Origin: CAVRUH01 sp963822595
GTDB lineage: Bacteria > Chlamydiota > Chlamydiia > Chlamydiales > Waddliaceae
Assembly: GCA_963822595.1 (NCBI GenBank)
Contig: CAWGIG010000001.1
Location: forward strand, 806,001-870,000
Length of the DNA stretch: 64,000 nucleotides
Direction: 5' to 3'
Part shown: positions 17,901 through 25,192 of the stretch, one piece after another
Position numbering within the stretch: position 1 is the stretch's first letter
How the letters are laid out: the number at the start of each line of letters is the position of its first letter
Program-made: the position numbers and the translations under genes
Notes under the pieces: generated by a model
The model's input: the letters and a program-made list of their open reading frames with translations, nothing else
Database searches by the model: none
Told to the model about the DNA's origin: nothing

Positions 17901-18038
17901 AGTTTTTGCCCGTAATTGGTCGTCGCTGAGGGATTTATACTTTTCATCCCATTCATTCACTTTTCCGACGATTTTGGTAAATTTTCTTACCATACGATCT
18001 TGAGCTGACCCAAAAATTTTTTTAAGGAAACCAAACAT
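15000..18038 (-). CDS. secA: Preprotein translocase ATPase SecA
   Basis: The motor that pushes unfolded precursors through SecYEG. At 1012 aa it is longer than E. coli SecA (901), as in other chlamydiae. Seen in order are the Walker A region MTGEGKTLTAVMP, the DEAD-type motif VDEVDSILIDEARTPLI, a long insertion within the first nucleotide-binding and cross-linking part (about 270-440, many Lys/Glu), the second nucleotide-binding domain with TNMAGRGTDI and GRCARQGDPGSSKFF, and a C-terminal zinc tail GRNDPCPCGSGKKYKNCC that binds SecB and phospholipid in other bacteria. A Pro-rich linker precedes the tail. The gene order secA then psd agrees with Chlamydia. Confidence 0.98.
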   Translation of the reverse strand: MFGFLKKIFGSAQDRMVRKFTKIVGKVNEWDEKYKSLSDDQLRAKTQEFRDRIKKGESLDDILPEAYGVVKNVCRRLIGTQVHVSGYNQQWDMVPYDVQIVGAIALHNGCVAEMMTGEGKTLTAVMPLYLNSLSGKPVHLVTVNDYLVKRDCEWVGSVLRWLGVTTGTLMNETPMEQRHEVYAADVVYGTSSEFGFDYLRDNSMATAKEEQVQRGFFYAIVDEVDSILIDEARTPLIISGPSPVSRQMYDELKAGVNELVKRQRDLCTRYASEASKVLDFSDRTMVDGKSHTKEESQKEKEALRKLWLVSKGTPRNKILKRARENPDYRAAIDEWDLYYYSDQNKEERAEALADLYIVIDEKSSEYELTDKGITAWEACTGGAGTSNDFVMLDISYEYLKIDEDHSLTPDQKMEEKLKVQDEDAKRKERAHNLRQMLRAHLLMEKDVDYIIIDGKIVIVDENTGRPQPGRRFSDGLHQAIEAKEGVEIQRETQTYATITLQNFFRMYEKIAGMTGTASTEANEIKQIYKMDVLAIPTQKPCIRKDFNDEIYMTEREKYNAILKEVREIHEKGRPILIGSDSVEVSEKLSRIFKQNKLPHTVLNAKFNEMEAEIVANAGQHGAITIATNMAGRGTDIKLGQNVANTGGLYVIGTTRHQSRRIDRQLRGRCARQGDPGSSKFFVSFEDSLLRLFASPRMTSVLQRFRPPEGEPISAGILNKSIETAQKRVEQRNYTIRKHTLEYDDVMNKQRKELYDFRNDVLRRENMEEIALELIDNVCKQAAQDFFRDHSEESGWDPEGFRQWLMQQFPITFPKGYFDEDHIDVEELEKRASTVVTEAFKKKLEIEKAKVQNVPRSPVNDALRHLMVRKIDQNWQEHLLEMDHLRSEVHLRSLGQRDPLMEFKHEAFAKFDEFGKKIQKEITHDIFKFQMIPTDHPSITELLSRIQMERNRSLVGEMNGEMAPPPEQQQPPVEVKAVPITVPPKVGRNDPCPCGSGKKYKNCCMEKDENAEG

Positions 18039-18177
18039 GATGATTCTTCTCGTTTAACGTTATTAAGAAAATGTACAGGATTTCTTGATTTTCATCAAGG
18101 AATACAATCTTCTCTCCCTCTTCCAATATAAATATTGATTATGGTATTATCGGCGCAGAATTACAAAGGAGTTAAAT

Positions 18178-18924
18178 ATGCAATCATCAAATCCCGCATT
18201 AAGGAATGATATCTTTAATGGTACTGGACGTTATGTTCAAACCGATACAATGACTTCACAGGGTGTGGTTTACAAAACTGCCATCCTTCTTCTTCTTGTT
18301 ATTTTAAGTGCATCTTTCACTTGGATGAAGTTTGTTCAATCCGGCGGAAACGCTTCGGCTGTATCGGGCTGGCTCATGCTGGGCCTCATCGGCGGCTTTA
18401 TTGCAGCGCTGGTGACCTCTTTTAAAGCTACCTGGGCTCCCGTGACGGCACCTATCTATGCTCTATTGGAAGGACTCTTCATCGGTGGACTTTCAGCAGT
18501 TATGGAATCGCAGTATCCCGGAATTGTCATTCAAGCTTCGATGCTGACATTCGGCACCCTATTAGCGATGCTCGCAGCGTATCAGTCCGGACTGATCCAA
18601 GCGACGGAAAACTTTAAGCTAGGCGTCATGGCAGCAACAGGAGGGATCGCTCTTTTCTATTTAGCAACCATGGTCCTCGGCTTTTTTGGAGTGAATATCC
18701 CTTTTGTCAATCAAGGCGGACCTCTTGGAATAGCTTTTAGTGTTGTCGTTGTGATTATAGCAGCGTTGAATTTTGTGATCGATTTTGATTTTATCGAACA
18801 AGGTGCGAAAAAAGGATTACCGAAGTACATGGAATGGTACGGTGCCTTTGCCTTGATGGTCACACTTATTTGGCTCTATATAGAAATTCTAAGACTGCTC
18901 TCCAAAATGCGTGATAGTAAGTAA
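18178..18924 (+). CDS. Bax inhibitor-1/YccA family membrane protein
   Basis: 248 aa with about seven transmembrane helices after a 30-residue polar N-terminus. The family (BI-1, YccA, YbhL; this sequence type has the YVQTDTMTSQGVVYKTAILL start) includes pH-sensitive calcium channels and YccA, which restrains FtsH from degrading SecY. The acidic residues expected near the C-terminus are seen in NFVIDFDFIEQGAKKGLPKY, where the Asp pair matches the BI-1 di-aspartyl site. AAAGGA lies eight bases before the ATG. It diverges from secA, so a functional tie to the Sec machinery is possible but only positional. Confidence 0.85.
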   Translation: MQSSNPALRNDIFNGTGRYVQTDTMTSQGVVYKTAILLLLVILSASFTWMKFVQSGGNASAVSGWLMLGLIGGFIAALVTSFKATWAPVTAPIYALLEGLFIGGLSAVMESQYPGIVIQASMLTFGTLLAMLAAYQSGLIQATENFKLGVMAATGGIALFYLATMVLGFFGVNIPFVNQGGPLGIAFSVVVVIIAALNFVIDFDFIEQGAKKGLPKYMEWYGAFALMVTLIWLYIEILRLLSKMRDSK

Positions 18925-18934
18925 CTGGATAAAT

Positions 18935-19103
18935 CGTGCATATAGAAACGATATAACAGGATAAGCAGGATCGCAAGCGGCAGGATAAGAAAAGGATAAG
19001 AAAAAAATAAGGAGGAATTAATTTCTTTCTTATCTTTTCTTATCCTTTTTTTATCCTGCCGCTTGCGATCCTGCTTATCCTGTTTTTCGTTTATATATGC
19101 GCG
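18935..19103. repeat. Long inverted repeat between convergent genes, likely bidirectional terminator
   Basis: Arms of roughly 70 bases: CAGGATAAGCAGGATCGCAA on the left pairs with the matching complement ending near 19083, and the similarity reaches out to GCATATA at both ends. The right arm contains the last codons and stop of psd. The stem is interrupted only by small differences around an A/T-rich loop near 19005-19025. Confidence 0.85.
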
Positions 19104-19981
19104 ATACCCATGCTAGAACCCATTTTACAAAGGATTTCGAACTCGGATTGATTGATGAGATCCCTATCGAACTTAATTCTATTGGGTTCAAACAATACGA
19201 TAAGCGATGAAGCACCAAAAGAGAAATATCCCTTTTCCTCCCCCTTATTATAAGGGAAATTAGCTTCAAAAGTTTGATTAATCGTTCCGACATTTGTCGC
19301 GCCGATCTCAATAAAAAGGACTTTTCCAAATTCAGGTGAATCCAATTCGGTAATCATTCTCTTGTTCTGGCTAAAGATATGGATGTTTTGTTTGATAGCT
19401 ATGGGATTCACGGAATAAAGATACCCATTAATCAAACGGCTAGGAGCAGGAACACAGTTCACGGGAAAATGAAAGCGGTGATAGTCTGTTGGGCAAAGCC
19501 TCGAGATGACCATTGATCCGTTAACATATCGCTTACTTAATTCTTTATCTCCCAAAAGTTTCGAAAGGTTGAACTTTTCCCCCTTCACAATAAAGCCGTC
19601 CACCTCTGCAATATTTTGAAAAAAACGATATCGACCATCCGCCGGGATAACTGCGGTGTCTGTTGCCGGATCTATAGGTCTGCATTCTGGCTTGAGCTTT
19701 CGAATAAAAAAATCGTTGAAAGAGCGAAATTCATTCACCGGAAGACGAAATTCTGAGGAATCAATATGATAAGCGCTGATAAAAGGGACGATATTTTTCT
19801 TCGTAAAAAATAAATTCTGCCAAACTCCATAAAGATAAGATACAACCGGAGTTCGGGATATCAGATGCGCCACCGGTTTTCCAAAGATCGAGCCATATAA
19901 AAAGTTGAGGGCTCCGCCGCCAAAAACCTTCTCTTGAATCTTTTTTCCCGATTCTCTATCGATTACATAAATGGATTCCAT
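19091..19981 (-). CDS. psd: Phosphatidylserine decarboxylase proenzyme
   Basis: Makes phosphatidylethanolamine from phosphatidylserine at the inner membrane; a pyruvoyl group is formed by self-cleavage. At 296 aa this is the longer chlamydial type. Conserved motifs are FNDFFIRKLKP, IPADGRYRFFQN, the catalytic His region CPTDYHRFHFPVNC and the C-terminal cleavage site GYFSFGASSLIVLFEP. The usual G(G/S)ST site reads GASS here; Ser is kept as the pyruvoyl precursor, so activity is plausible. The stop codon lies inside the inverted repeat 18935-19103. The upstream small secreted gene ends 3 bases before its start. Confidence 0.95.
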   Translation of the reverse strand: MESIYVIDRESGKKIQEKVFGGGALNFLYGSIFGKPVAHLISRTPVVSYLYGVWQNLFFTKKNIVPFISAYHIDSSEFRLPVNEFRSFNDFFIRKLKPECRPIDPATDTAVIPADGRYRFFQNIAEVDGFIVKGEKFNLSKLLGDKELSKRYVNGSMVISRLCPTDYHRFHFPVNCVPAPSRLINGYLYSVNPIAIKQNIHIFSQNKRMITELDSPEFGKVLFIEIGATNVGTINQTFEANFPYNKGEEKGYFSFGASSLIVLFEPNRIKFDRDLINQSEFEILCKMGSSMGIAHI

Positions 19982-19984
19982 AGG

Positions 19985-20353
19985 CTATTTCTTTTTGGCG
20001 AACTTTGAGAAAACATTCAGCTCTTTCAGGAATTCGGAGTCGAATAAATGGACTAATTTGGCTTGTTTAATTCCTTCCAAAACGCGATCTGCTCTATTTG
20101 CAACTCGGAAAAGGAGATCTTTATTTTCAGGTTTCTCTAGATATAGATCTCTTAATTTCTGATATTCGACAATTTCATCTCGAAGGGCTACCTGAAATTC
20201 ATGTTGCTGCTGTGTTGCCTGAATTAAAAGCTCAAGCGACGTGAGATTCCCGGGAACAACAGACAGCGGAGAGGTTACCTCCACAGTGTCATTTTCGCAG
20301 TAGCCCGCAGAAACCACGAACATAGTTAAGATAAGGACAATTTTTTTCATCAT
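19985..20353 (-). CDS. Small secreted helical protein
   Basis: 122 aa with a signal peptide (MMKKIVLILTMFVVSAGYCE) and a mature part of about 100 residues predicted to be mostly helix (LELLIQATQQQHEFQVALRD, LRDLYLEKPENKDLLFRVAN), ending in a basic tail FAKKK. I recognise no family. It lies between tatD and psd on the same strand with gaps of 10 and 3 bases, so it belongs to an rsmB-tatD-this-psd operon. Confidence 0.68.
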   Translation of the reverse strand: MMKKIVLILTMFVVSAGYCENDTVEVTSPLSVVPGNLTSLELLIQATQQQHEFQVALRDEIVEYQKLRDLYLEKPENKDLLFRVANRADRVLEGIKQAKLVHLFDSEFLKELNVFSKFAKKK

Positions 20354-20363
20354 TCAAACCAAT

Positions 20364-21167
20364 TTAAGTATTCTTTATATCTACGTCAAGGCGAAAAAGC
20401 CTTTCGGCATTCGACTTTGTTACCCTTGCAACCTCTTCTAAAGAAAGATTTTTTACCTCGGCAATGCATTTTGCTATTTCCGGAAGATAAGAAGGCTCGT
20501 TAGTTTTCCCTCTAACACTTTGCGGGGCCAAATATGGGGTATCTGTCTCGATCAATAATTGCTCCAAAGGAACCCTTTTTGCCACCGCACGAAGCTCCTC
20601 GCTCTTTTTAAAGGTAACGATCCCGCTCAAAGATAAATACCAGCCCCTTTGGATGACCTCCTCAGCCTCCTGAAGGGTCCCTGTAAAGCAGTGTAAGACC
20701 CCTGGAGCATGCTTGCCTTGAATCGTATAATCCGAGTCGATAATTTTGAAAAAATCGGCAAAGGCTTCGCGGCAATGGATGACAACGGGCAAATGACATT
20801 CGAGAGCCAGCTTCAAATATTTACGTAGAAAATGCTTTTGCAGCTCTGGCGAGGAATGTTCGTAATGGTAATCCAGTCCGGTTTCACCCACAGCAACGAG
20901 GCTCCCATTTTTCGCATGCTTTTCTATCAAAGGAAAATCTTGTTCTCCTTCTTTTTCGACATCATGCGGCGTTGTTGCGGCGACATTATAGACATTAGAA
21001 TGGTTGCTTCTGAGGATGAGTCCTCTCTCCAAAGTTTCTGGATCGGTGCAAATGTTGATTATGCCGCTTACACCAGCTCCTTGAGCCCTTTGCAGCATCT
21101 CTTCGACCTGATCATAAACAGTTGATGAAGTTAAGTGAGCATGAGAATCTATAAACAAAGTCGCCAT
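20364..21167 (-). CDS. tatD: TatD-family metal-dependent deoxyribonuclease
   Basis: An amidohydrolase-fold nuclease (TatD/YcfH/YabD) with 3'-5' exonuclease activity in DNA repair. Motifs: the metal-binding FIDSHAHL at the N-terminus, AVGETGLDYHYEHSS, PVVIHCREAF, GVLHCFTGTLQEAE and IETDTPYLAP. The start is placed at 21167 (MATLFIDSHAHL), two bases after the rsmB stop; a longer frame would overlap rsmB and adds no conserved residues. The 267-aa length is normal for the family. Confidence 0.93.
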   Translation of the reverse strand: MATLFIDSHAHLTSSTVYDQVEEMLQRAQGAGVSGIINICTDPETLERGLILRSNHSNVYNVAATTPHDVEKEGEQDFPLIEKHAKNGSLVAVGETGLDYHYEHSSPELQKHFLRKYLKLALECHLPVVIHCREAFADFFKIIDSDYTIQGKHAPGVLHCFTGTLQEAEEVIQRGWYLSLSGIVTFKKSEELRAVAKRVPLEQLLIETDTPYLAPQSVRGKTNEPSYLPEIAKCIAEVKNLSLEEVARVTKSNAERLFRLDVDIKNT

Positions 21168-21169
21168 TT

Positions 21170-22372
21170 TTAAACCCTTTTTAGAGCACATCCGAAGCCG
21201 CCATCCCAACCCTCTTTGTTAGGAAGAATGACTTCTGTTTTTCGAATTGTCAATCCAAATTTTTCACACGCTTTATCGATGAGTCGTTCATTTTCTTTTT
21301 TTAGAATGCTGCATGTAAGAAACCATAATTCGCCTTCTTGAGATAGAAGAGAAAGGGCGTTTTCGATGAGCGCTAAATGAAGTTTTTCTAATTGCAGCAA
21401 GTTTTCCTTTGAAATCCTCCATCGCGCTTCGGGACGCTTATTCAATACGCCGCTATTACTGCAAGGCACATCTAAAATAATGAGATCATAAATTTCGCCA
21501 TTCTGCAATTCTTCCCCTCTAGCACAGCTTAAGGCGGCCGGGACATCATATTTCAAACAATTTTCCGCGAGAACCTTCAATTTATCGTCCGAAACATCAT
21601 TTGCAAAGAGTTGTGCCTTAGGGAATCGATCGTGAATAGCAATTAATTTACCTCCAGGCGACGCACAGAGATCGAGTACTTTTTCCGGAGCTTTGATTTG
21701 ATCGGACAATCGATCAATCAAGGCGGATGGCGTGGCGTTTTGAATGTAATGTTCGGAGGATGCAATGATTTCTTGAAGCTGAGACAGATCATTTAATACA
21801 TCCACTTCACCTGTAGATCTGTTGCGGACCATGATTGGAGCCTGAGTATTTTCCACTTCTAGAATTTCTTTTGCTTTTTCAATACCATAATCTTTGATTA
21901 ATTCTTGTACAAAGTATGGGGGAAAAGATGTCCGAATGCTTAAATTTTCAATGGAATCCCCTTGAGGTAGTGGGTGAACACCATCGGCGAGTTTTCTTAG
22001 AATTGCATTCATGAACTTCACGAAACTCTCGTGACAATATTTCTTGGCAATTTCGATTGTTTCATTGGTGATCGCATAGAGGGGTACTCGATCCATGTAG
22101 ATGTATTGGTACACCGCCATCCGTAAGAGGACTTTTTCCTTGATTTTCAAGTTTAATTTCTTCTTATCGGTGAGATTCGCGGCGATGTAATCAAGGGCTG
22201 AGGCAAGCCTAGCAGTGCCAAAGCCGATTTCCTGAGCAAAGTGAAAATCGCGTGTCGATGGCCTTTCCCTTTTGCGCCAGTGTTCCAGAGTATCGCTAAG
22301 ATACTGTTCTCCTTTTACAGAGGCTAGCAATGCTAAATAAACTACTTCTCGAGGATTTGATATCATTTTCAT
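21170..22372 (-). CDS. rsmB: 16S rRNA (cytosine-C5) methyltransferase, RsmB/Sun type
   Basis: 400 aa. The N-terminal ~140 residues are a NusB-like RNA-binding domain (SVKGEQYLSDTLEHW, KIKEKVLLRMAVYQYIYMDR), followed by the SAM-dependent m5C methyltransferase: motif I LDLCASPGGK, motif IV DVPCSNSGVLNKRPEARWR and motif VI with the catalytic Cys FLTCSILKKENE. The RsmB target in E. coli is C967 of 16S rRNA. ATG 22366 is an alternative start. First gene of a run including tatD and psd. Confidence 0.92.
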   Translation of the reverse strand: MKMISNPREVVYLALLASVKGEQYLSDTLEHWRKRERPSTRDFHFAQEIGFGTARLASALDYIAANLTDKKKLNLKIKEKVLLRMAVYQYIYMDRVPLYAITNETIEIAKKYCHESFVKFMNAILRKLADGVHPLPQGDSIENLSIRTSFPPYFVQELIKDYGIEKAKEILEVENTQAPIMVRNRSTGEVDVLNDLSQLQEIIASSEHYIQNATPSALIDRLSDQIKAPEKVLDLCASPGGKLIAIHDRFPKAQLFANDVSDDKLKVLAENCLKYDVPAALSCARGEELQNGEIYDLIILDVPCSNSGVLNKRPEARWRISKENLLQLEKLHLALIENALSLLSQEGELWFLTCSILKKENERLIDKACEKFGLTIRKTEVILPNKEGWDGGFGCALKRV

Positions 22373-22469
22373 AAGTTTGGATTGTAAATTATGAAAGTAT
22401 AATAGCAGAAAATTGTAATATAATGATAGAATGTTTTCTTATATTTGACCCTAAAAATCAAGAGAGTTT

Positions 22470-23681
22470 ATGCAAAAGAAAATGGGTGCCATATTTCTGG
22501 TGGCCGGAACATGTATAGGAAGCGGCATGATTGCCCTTCCCCTCGTATTAGCCAAGCTTGGCTTAATTCCTAGCATTCTCCTGATGTTATTTATTTGGTT
22601 TATCATGTACTACACCTCATTGATTAATCTAGAACTCAACTTGCAGGCTAGACATGGACTTTCCTTGGGAGCCCTGGGAAAATATTACTCCGGACGCATC
22701 GCTGAGGCTATTGGCGTCACCAGCTTGAAACTGCTTTCTTATGCTTTGTTGGCTGTATTTATTTATGGTGGGTCTTCCGTTATACAAGAGCTCCTTGCGT
22801 CGCAAACCGGGACAAAGTATTCATTTGATCTTATTGCATTGATTTATGCTGTTATTGCTATGGTGATACTTCTATTTCCTATTCGAATGATCGATCATTT
22901 GAATCGCCTGTTATTCATTGGACTGTTAGGGATTGTTTCTCTTTTGATTATTGGATTAACACTATCGGTCAAATGGACTAACTTGCCATTGGTGGCAGAA
23001 AATTATTCGGATATTAGTGTATGGGCTTCGATTATACCTGTGGTGTTTACCTCCTTTGGGTTTCAGGTTATTTTCCACACCTTGACTAACTACTGCAATA
23101 AAGATGATAAGATGCTTAAACGCACCTTTTTCTGGGGAAGTTTGATACCCGCTATCGTTTATATTCTGTGGACCAGTAGCGTTTTGAGTGTGGTTTACCA
23201 TGATAATCCTACTTTTTACGGGCAAATGACCGCCGGAAAGGTAGAGGTTGGAGAATTAATACAAGTGTTAAGCAGCATTGCAAAATGGCAATCTGTGCAG
23301 CTCCTTGTTTGGTGGATTTCCATCCTTGCGATTGCCACATCGGTGCTTGGAGTTGGCGTGGGACTTTGTGAAACTCTCAATAGTATGTTGGCTGAAAAGG
23401 TCCCTCAGGCCCTGTTAAGGAAGATATTATCCTCTCTGATTACTGTGATGCCAGCCTTCTTGATTGCAATCTATGTACCGAATGCCTTTATTGCTGCCCT
23501 GGGATTTGCCGGGATGATTTTGGCGGTGATCGCCATCCTTTTACCGGCTTATTTGTTCGGTAAAATGAAAGAACACCATCTTCATTACCCCGAACTCAAA
23601 TCAAAAGGCTTAATGGCCCTCTCAGTTTGTGTCGGGATCATCGTCATTGTGAGCGAACTCTTTAATATGTATCTTAATTGA
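22470..23681 (+). CDS. tyrP: Aromatic amino acid transporter, TyrP/HAAAP family
   Basis: 403 aa with eleven hydrophobic segments and the family start GAIFLVAGTCIGSGMIALPL, which forms the unwound first helix of the hydroxy/aromatic amino acid permeases. Chlamydial TyrP takes up tyrosine or tryptophan from the host, a key nutrient for these organisms. The C-terminal half has GVGVGLCETLNSMLAEKVP. Substrate (Tyr or Trp) cannot be told from sequence. It is convergent with the propeller-like gene, overlapping its end by 8 bases. Confidence 0.9.
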   Translation: MQKKMGAIFLVAGTCIGSGMIALPLVLAKLGLIPSILLMLFIWFIMYYTSLINLELNLQARHGLSLGALGKYYSGRIAEAIGVTSLKLLSYALLAVFIYGGSSVIQELLASQTGTKYSFDLIALIYAVIAMVILLFPIRMIDHLNRLLFIGLLGIVSLLIIGLTLSVKWTNLPLVAENYSDISVWASIIPVVFTSFGFQVIFHTLTNYCNKDDKMLKRTFFWGSLIPAIVYILWTSSVLSVVYHDNPTFYGQMTAGKVEVGELIQVLSSIAKWQSVQLLVWWISILAIATSVLGVGVGLCETLNSMLAEKVPQALLRKILSSLITVMPAFLIAIYVPNAFIAALGFAGMILAVIAILLPAYLFGKMKEHHLHYPELKSKGLMALSVCVGIIVIVSELFNMYLN

Positions 23682-24954
23682 TTCGGAGAGTTTTGGTTTG
23701 TTCTTCATTCCCATGCACTTGTTGAAAATCTTCAACATAAATACTATTAACTTCACTTATTGTATCCACAATCACTAGCTTACCATCTTGTAATGTCATT
23801 TCATGCCAAGGATAACGTCTAAAAAAGACCCTTTTGACAATTTCTGATTCTAATAGGTCGAATACACAAAGTTTATGAAGAGCCGACCCTATACTCCAAG
23901 ATCCGGTTCGATAACAAACATTAAGAATGTGTCCTGAAATAGACATTTTAATTTCTTGATCAGGACACAGCGGAATGGGTAAGATTCGTTTTTGTTCACC
24001 ATTTTGGCGATCGATAACCCAAAGATAGTCAGGGTTAGCACCTTCATAAAGTAAAAAAACAATATAATCGTCATTAGCAATGAGTTGTTTTATCTCACCT
24101 TTATTATATTCAAGGTGATGCTGTTTTTCGATTTTTCCGGTTAAAACGTTCAATTCAGTAATCTTTGGATATCTCAAACCCATATTTCGGCCCTCTTTAT
24201 AGGAAATCCCGATCAAAGCAGTAAGTTTCTGAATTATCACCGAACTGACAAGAGGACGACCTTCGCATTTATCAAGGTGGAAAACTTTTGTTTTCTCAGT
24301 TATCAAATCATAAACAAAGACATCAGAGTCCAGGTCCAAACACGCGTCTAGTCCAGTCAATACATAAAAGTTACTATTCAATTCAAATGAATTCCTGACT
24401 CCGCGACAAAACCTATCTAACAAAGGAATTTCTGAGGTCTTTTTCCCATGAATATCCCATATGTGAATACTTTTTTTATGAACAGTTGTGGTCAAAGCAT
24501 AGAGCCTTCTATTCATAAGTTTGATCGTTTGGGCTGAGATAGACTCAATATCAATGATTCCAGTTTGATTTCCCTCAAAAAAAATATGACAATCATGTTT
24601 CCCCCCAAACCCATGATCTGTAGTAAGGGCAAGGACAATTCCATCAGGGGATACAATCAATTCTCTGAGTCTATAATCTTCGCGAATGACAAATGGGCAA
24701 ACCCACATCCTCTCGCGAGCTATAAGATCATATAGAACAATTCTTCCAGCATCATGAAAAGCTATGAAATTATGATTTCTGATTATGTGGGTCGTTTCCG
24801 GACTTAAATTAAATCGATAAGCATAAAATACATCATTCAAAACATGCGTTTGAGTTAGCTTGTCGCAACTTAAATTTAATGAATCGGTTGATTCATTCAT
24901 TTCATCAAATTCTCTTTTCCTCAAGCTCCTTAGAAGACTGCCTGATGCATCCAT
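23674..24954 (-). CDS. Propeller-like protein A (paralogue of 27291-28625)
   Basis: About 426 aa, no signal peptide. The start MDASGSLLRSLRKRE is preferred because AAGGGGAA lies just upstream; an upstream ATG adds seven residues. After a 60-residue N-terminus the chain is made of short beta segments repeating every ~45 residues with endings such as RIVLYDLIARERMWVC, KSIHIWDIHGKKTSEI, DVFVYDLITEKTKVFHL and YLWVIDRQNGEQKRIL, typical of WD40/YVTN-like beta-propellers. It aligns over its length with the protein at 27291-28625 (HCHIFFEGxxTGxxxI, LNVLTGKIExxHxLE). The pair flanks recQ. Function unknown; a host-directed binding protein is a guess. Confidence 0.72.
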   Translation of the reverse strand: MDASGSLLRSLRKREFDEMNESTDSLNLSCDKLTQTHVLNDVFYAYRFNLSPETTHIIRNHNFIAFHDAGRIVLYDLIARERMWVCPFVIREDYRLRELIVSPDGIVLALTTDHGFGGKHDCHIFFEGNQTGIIDIESISAQTIKLMNRRLYALTTTVHKKSIHIWDIHGKKTSEIPLLDRFCRGVRNSFELNSNFYVLTGLDACLDLDSDVFVYDLITEKTKVFHLDKCEGRPLVSSVIIQKLTALIGISYKEGRNMGLRYPKITELNVLTGKIEKQHHLEYNKGEIKQLIANDDYIVFLLYEGANPDYLWVIDRQNGEQKRILPIPLCPDQEIKMSISGHILNVCYRTGSWSIGSALHKLCVFDLLESEIVKRVFFRRYPWHEMTLQDGKLVIVDTISEVNSIYVEDFQQVHGNEEQTKTLRIN

Positions 24955-25078
24955 ATTAATTCCCCTTAAAAACAACTATTATTAAAATAATAAACAATTA
25001 TATTATTTTATTAAATATAATGCAAAACAAATTAAACTTTTTAATCTTCTGCGAAAAATTTAATATATAATATTTTGC

Positions 25079-25123
25079 CTTTTCATGAAAATTCGGTGGC
25101 AAACACTGAATTTTCATGAAAAG
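25079..25123. repeat. Perfect 16-bp hairpin upstream of recQ
   Basis: CTTTTCATGAAAATTC (25079-25094) and its exact complement (25108-25123) with a 13-base loop, between the divergent propeller A and recQ genes, 70 bases before the recQ ATG. Each arm also contains the short palindrome TTCATGAA. It could be an operator or a terminator; no T-run follows. Confidence 0.8.
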
Positions 25124-25192
25124 TAATTTTTAGTGAGAAATTGCTAGATCCTTTCAGTTTACAAAATCCGATTTGTAGCGTAAACTCCATCC

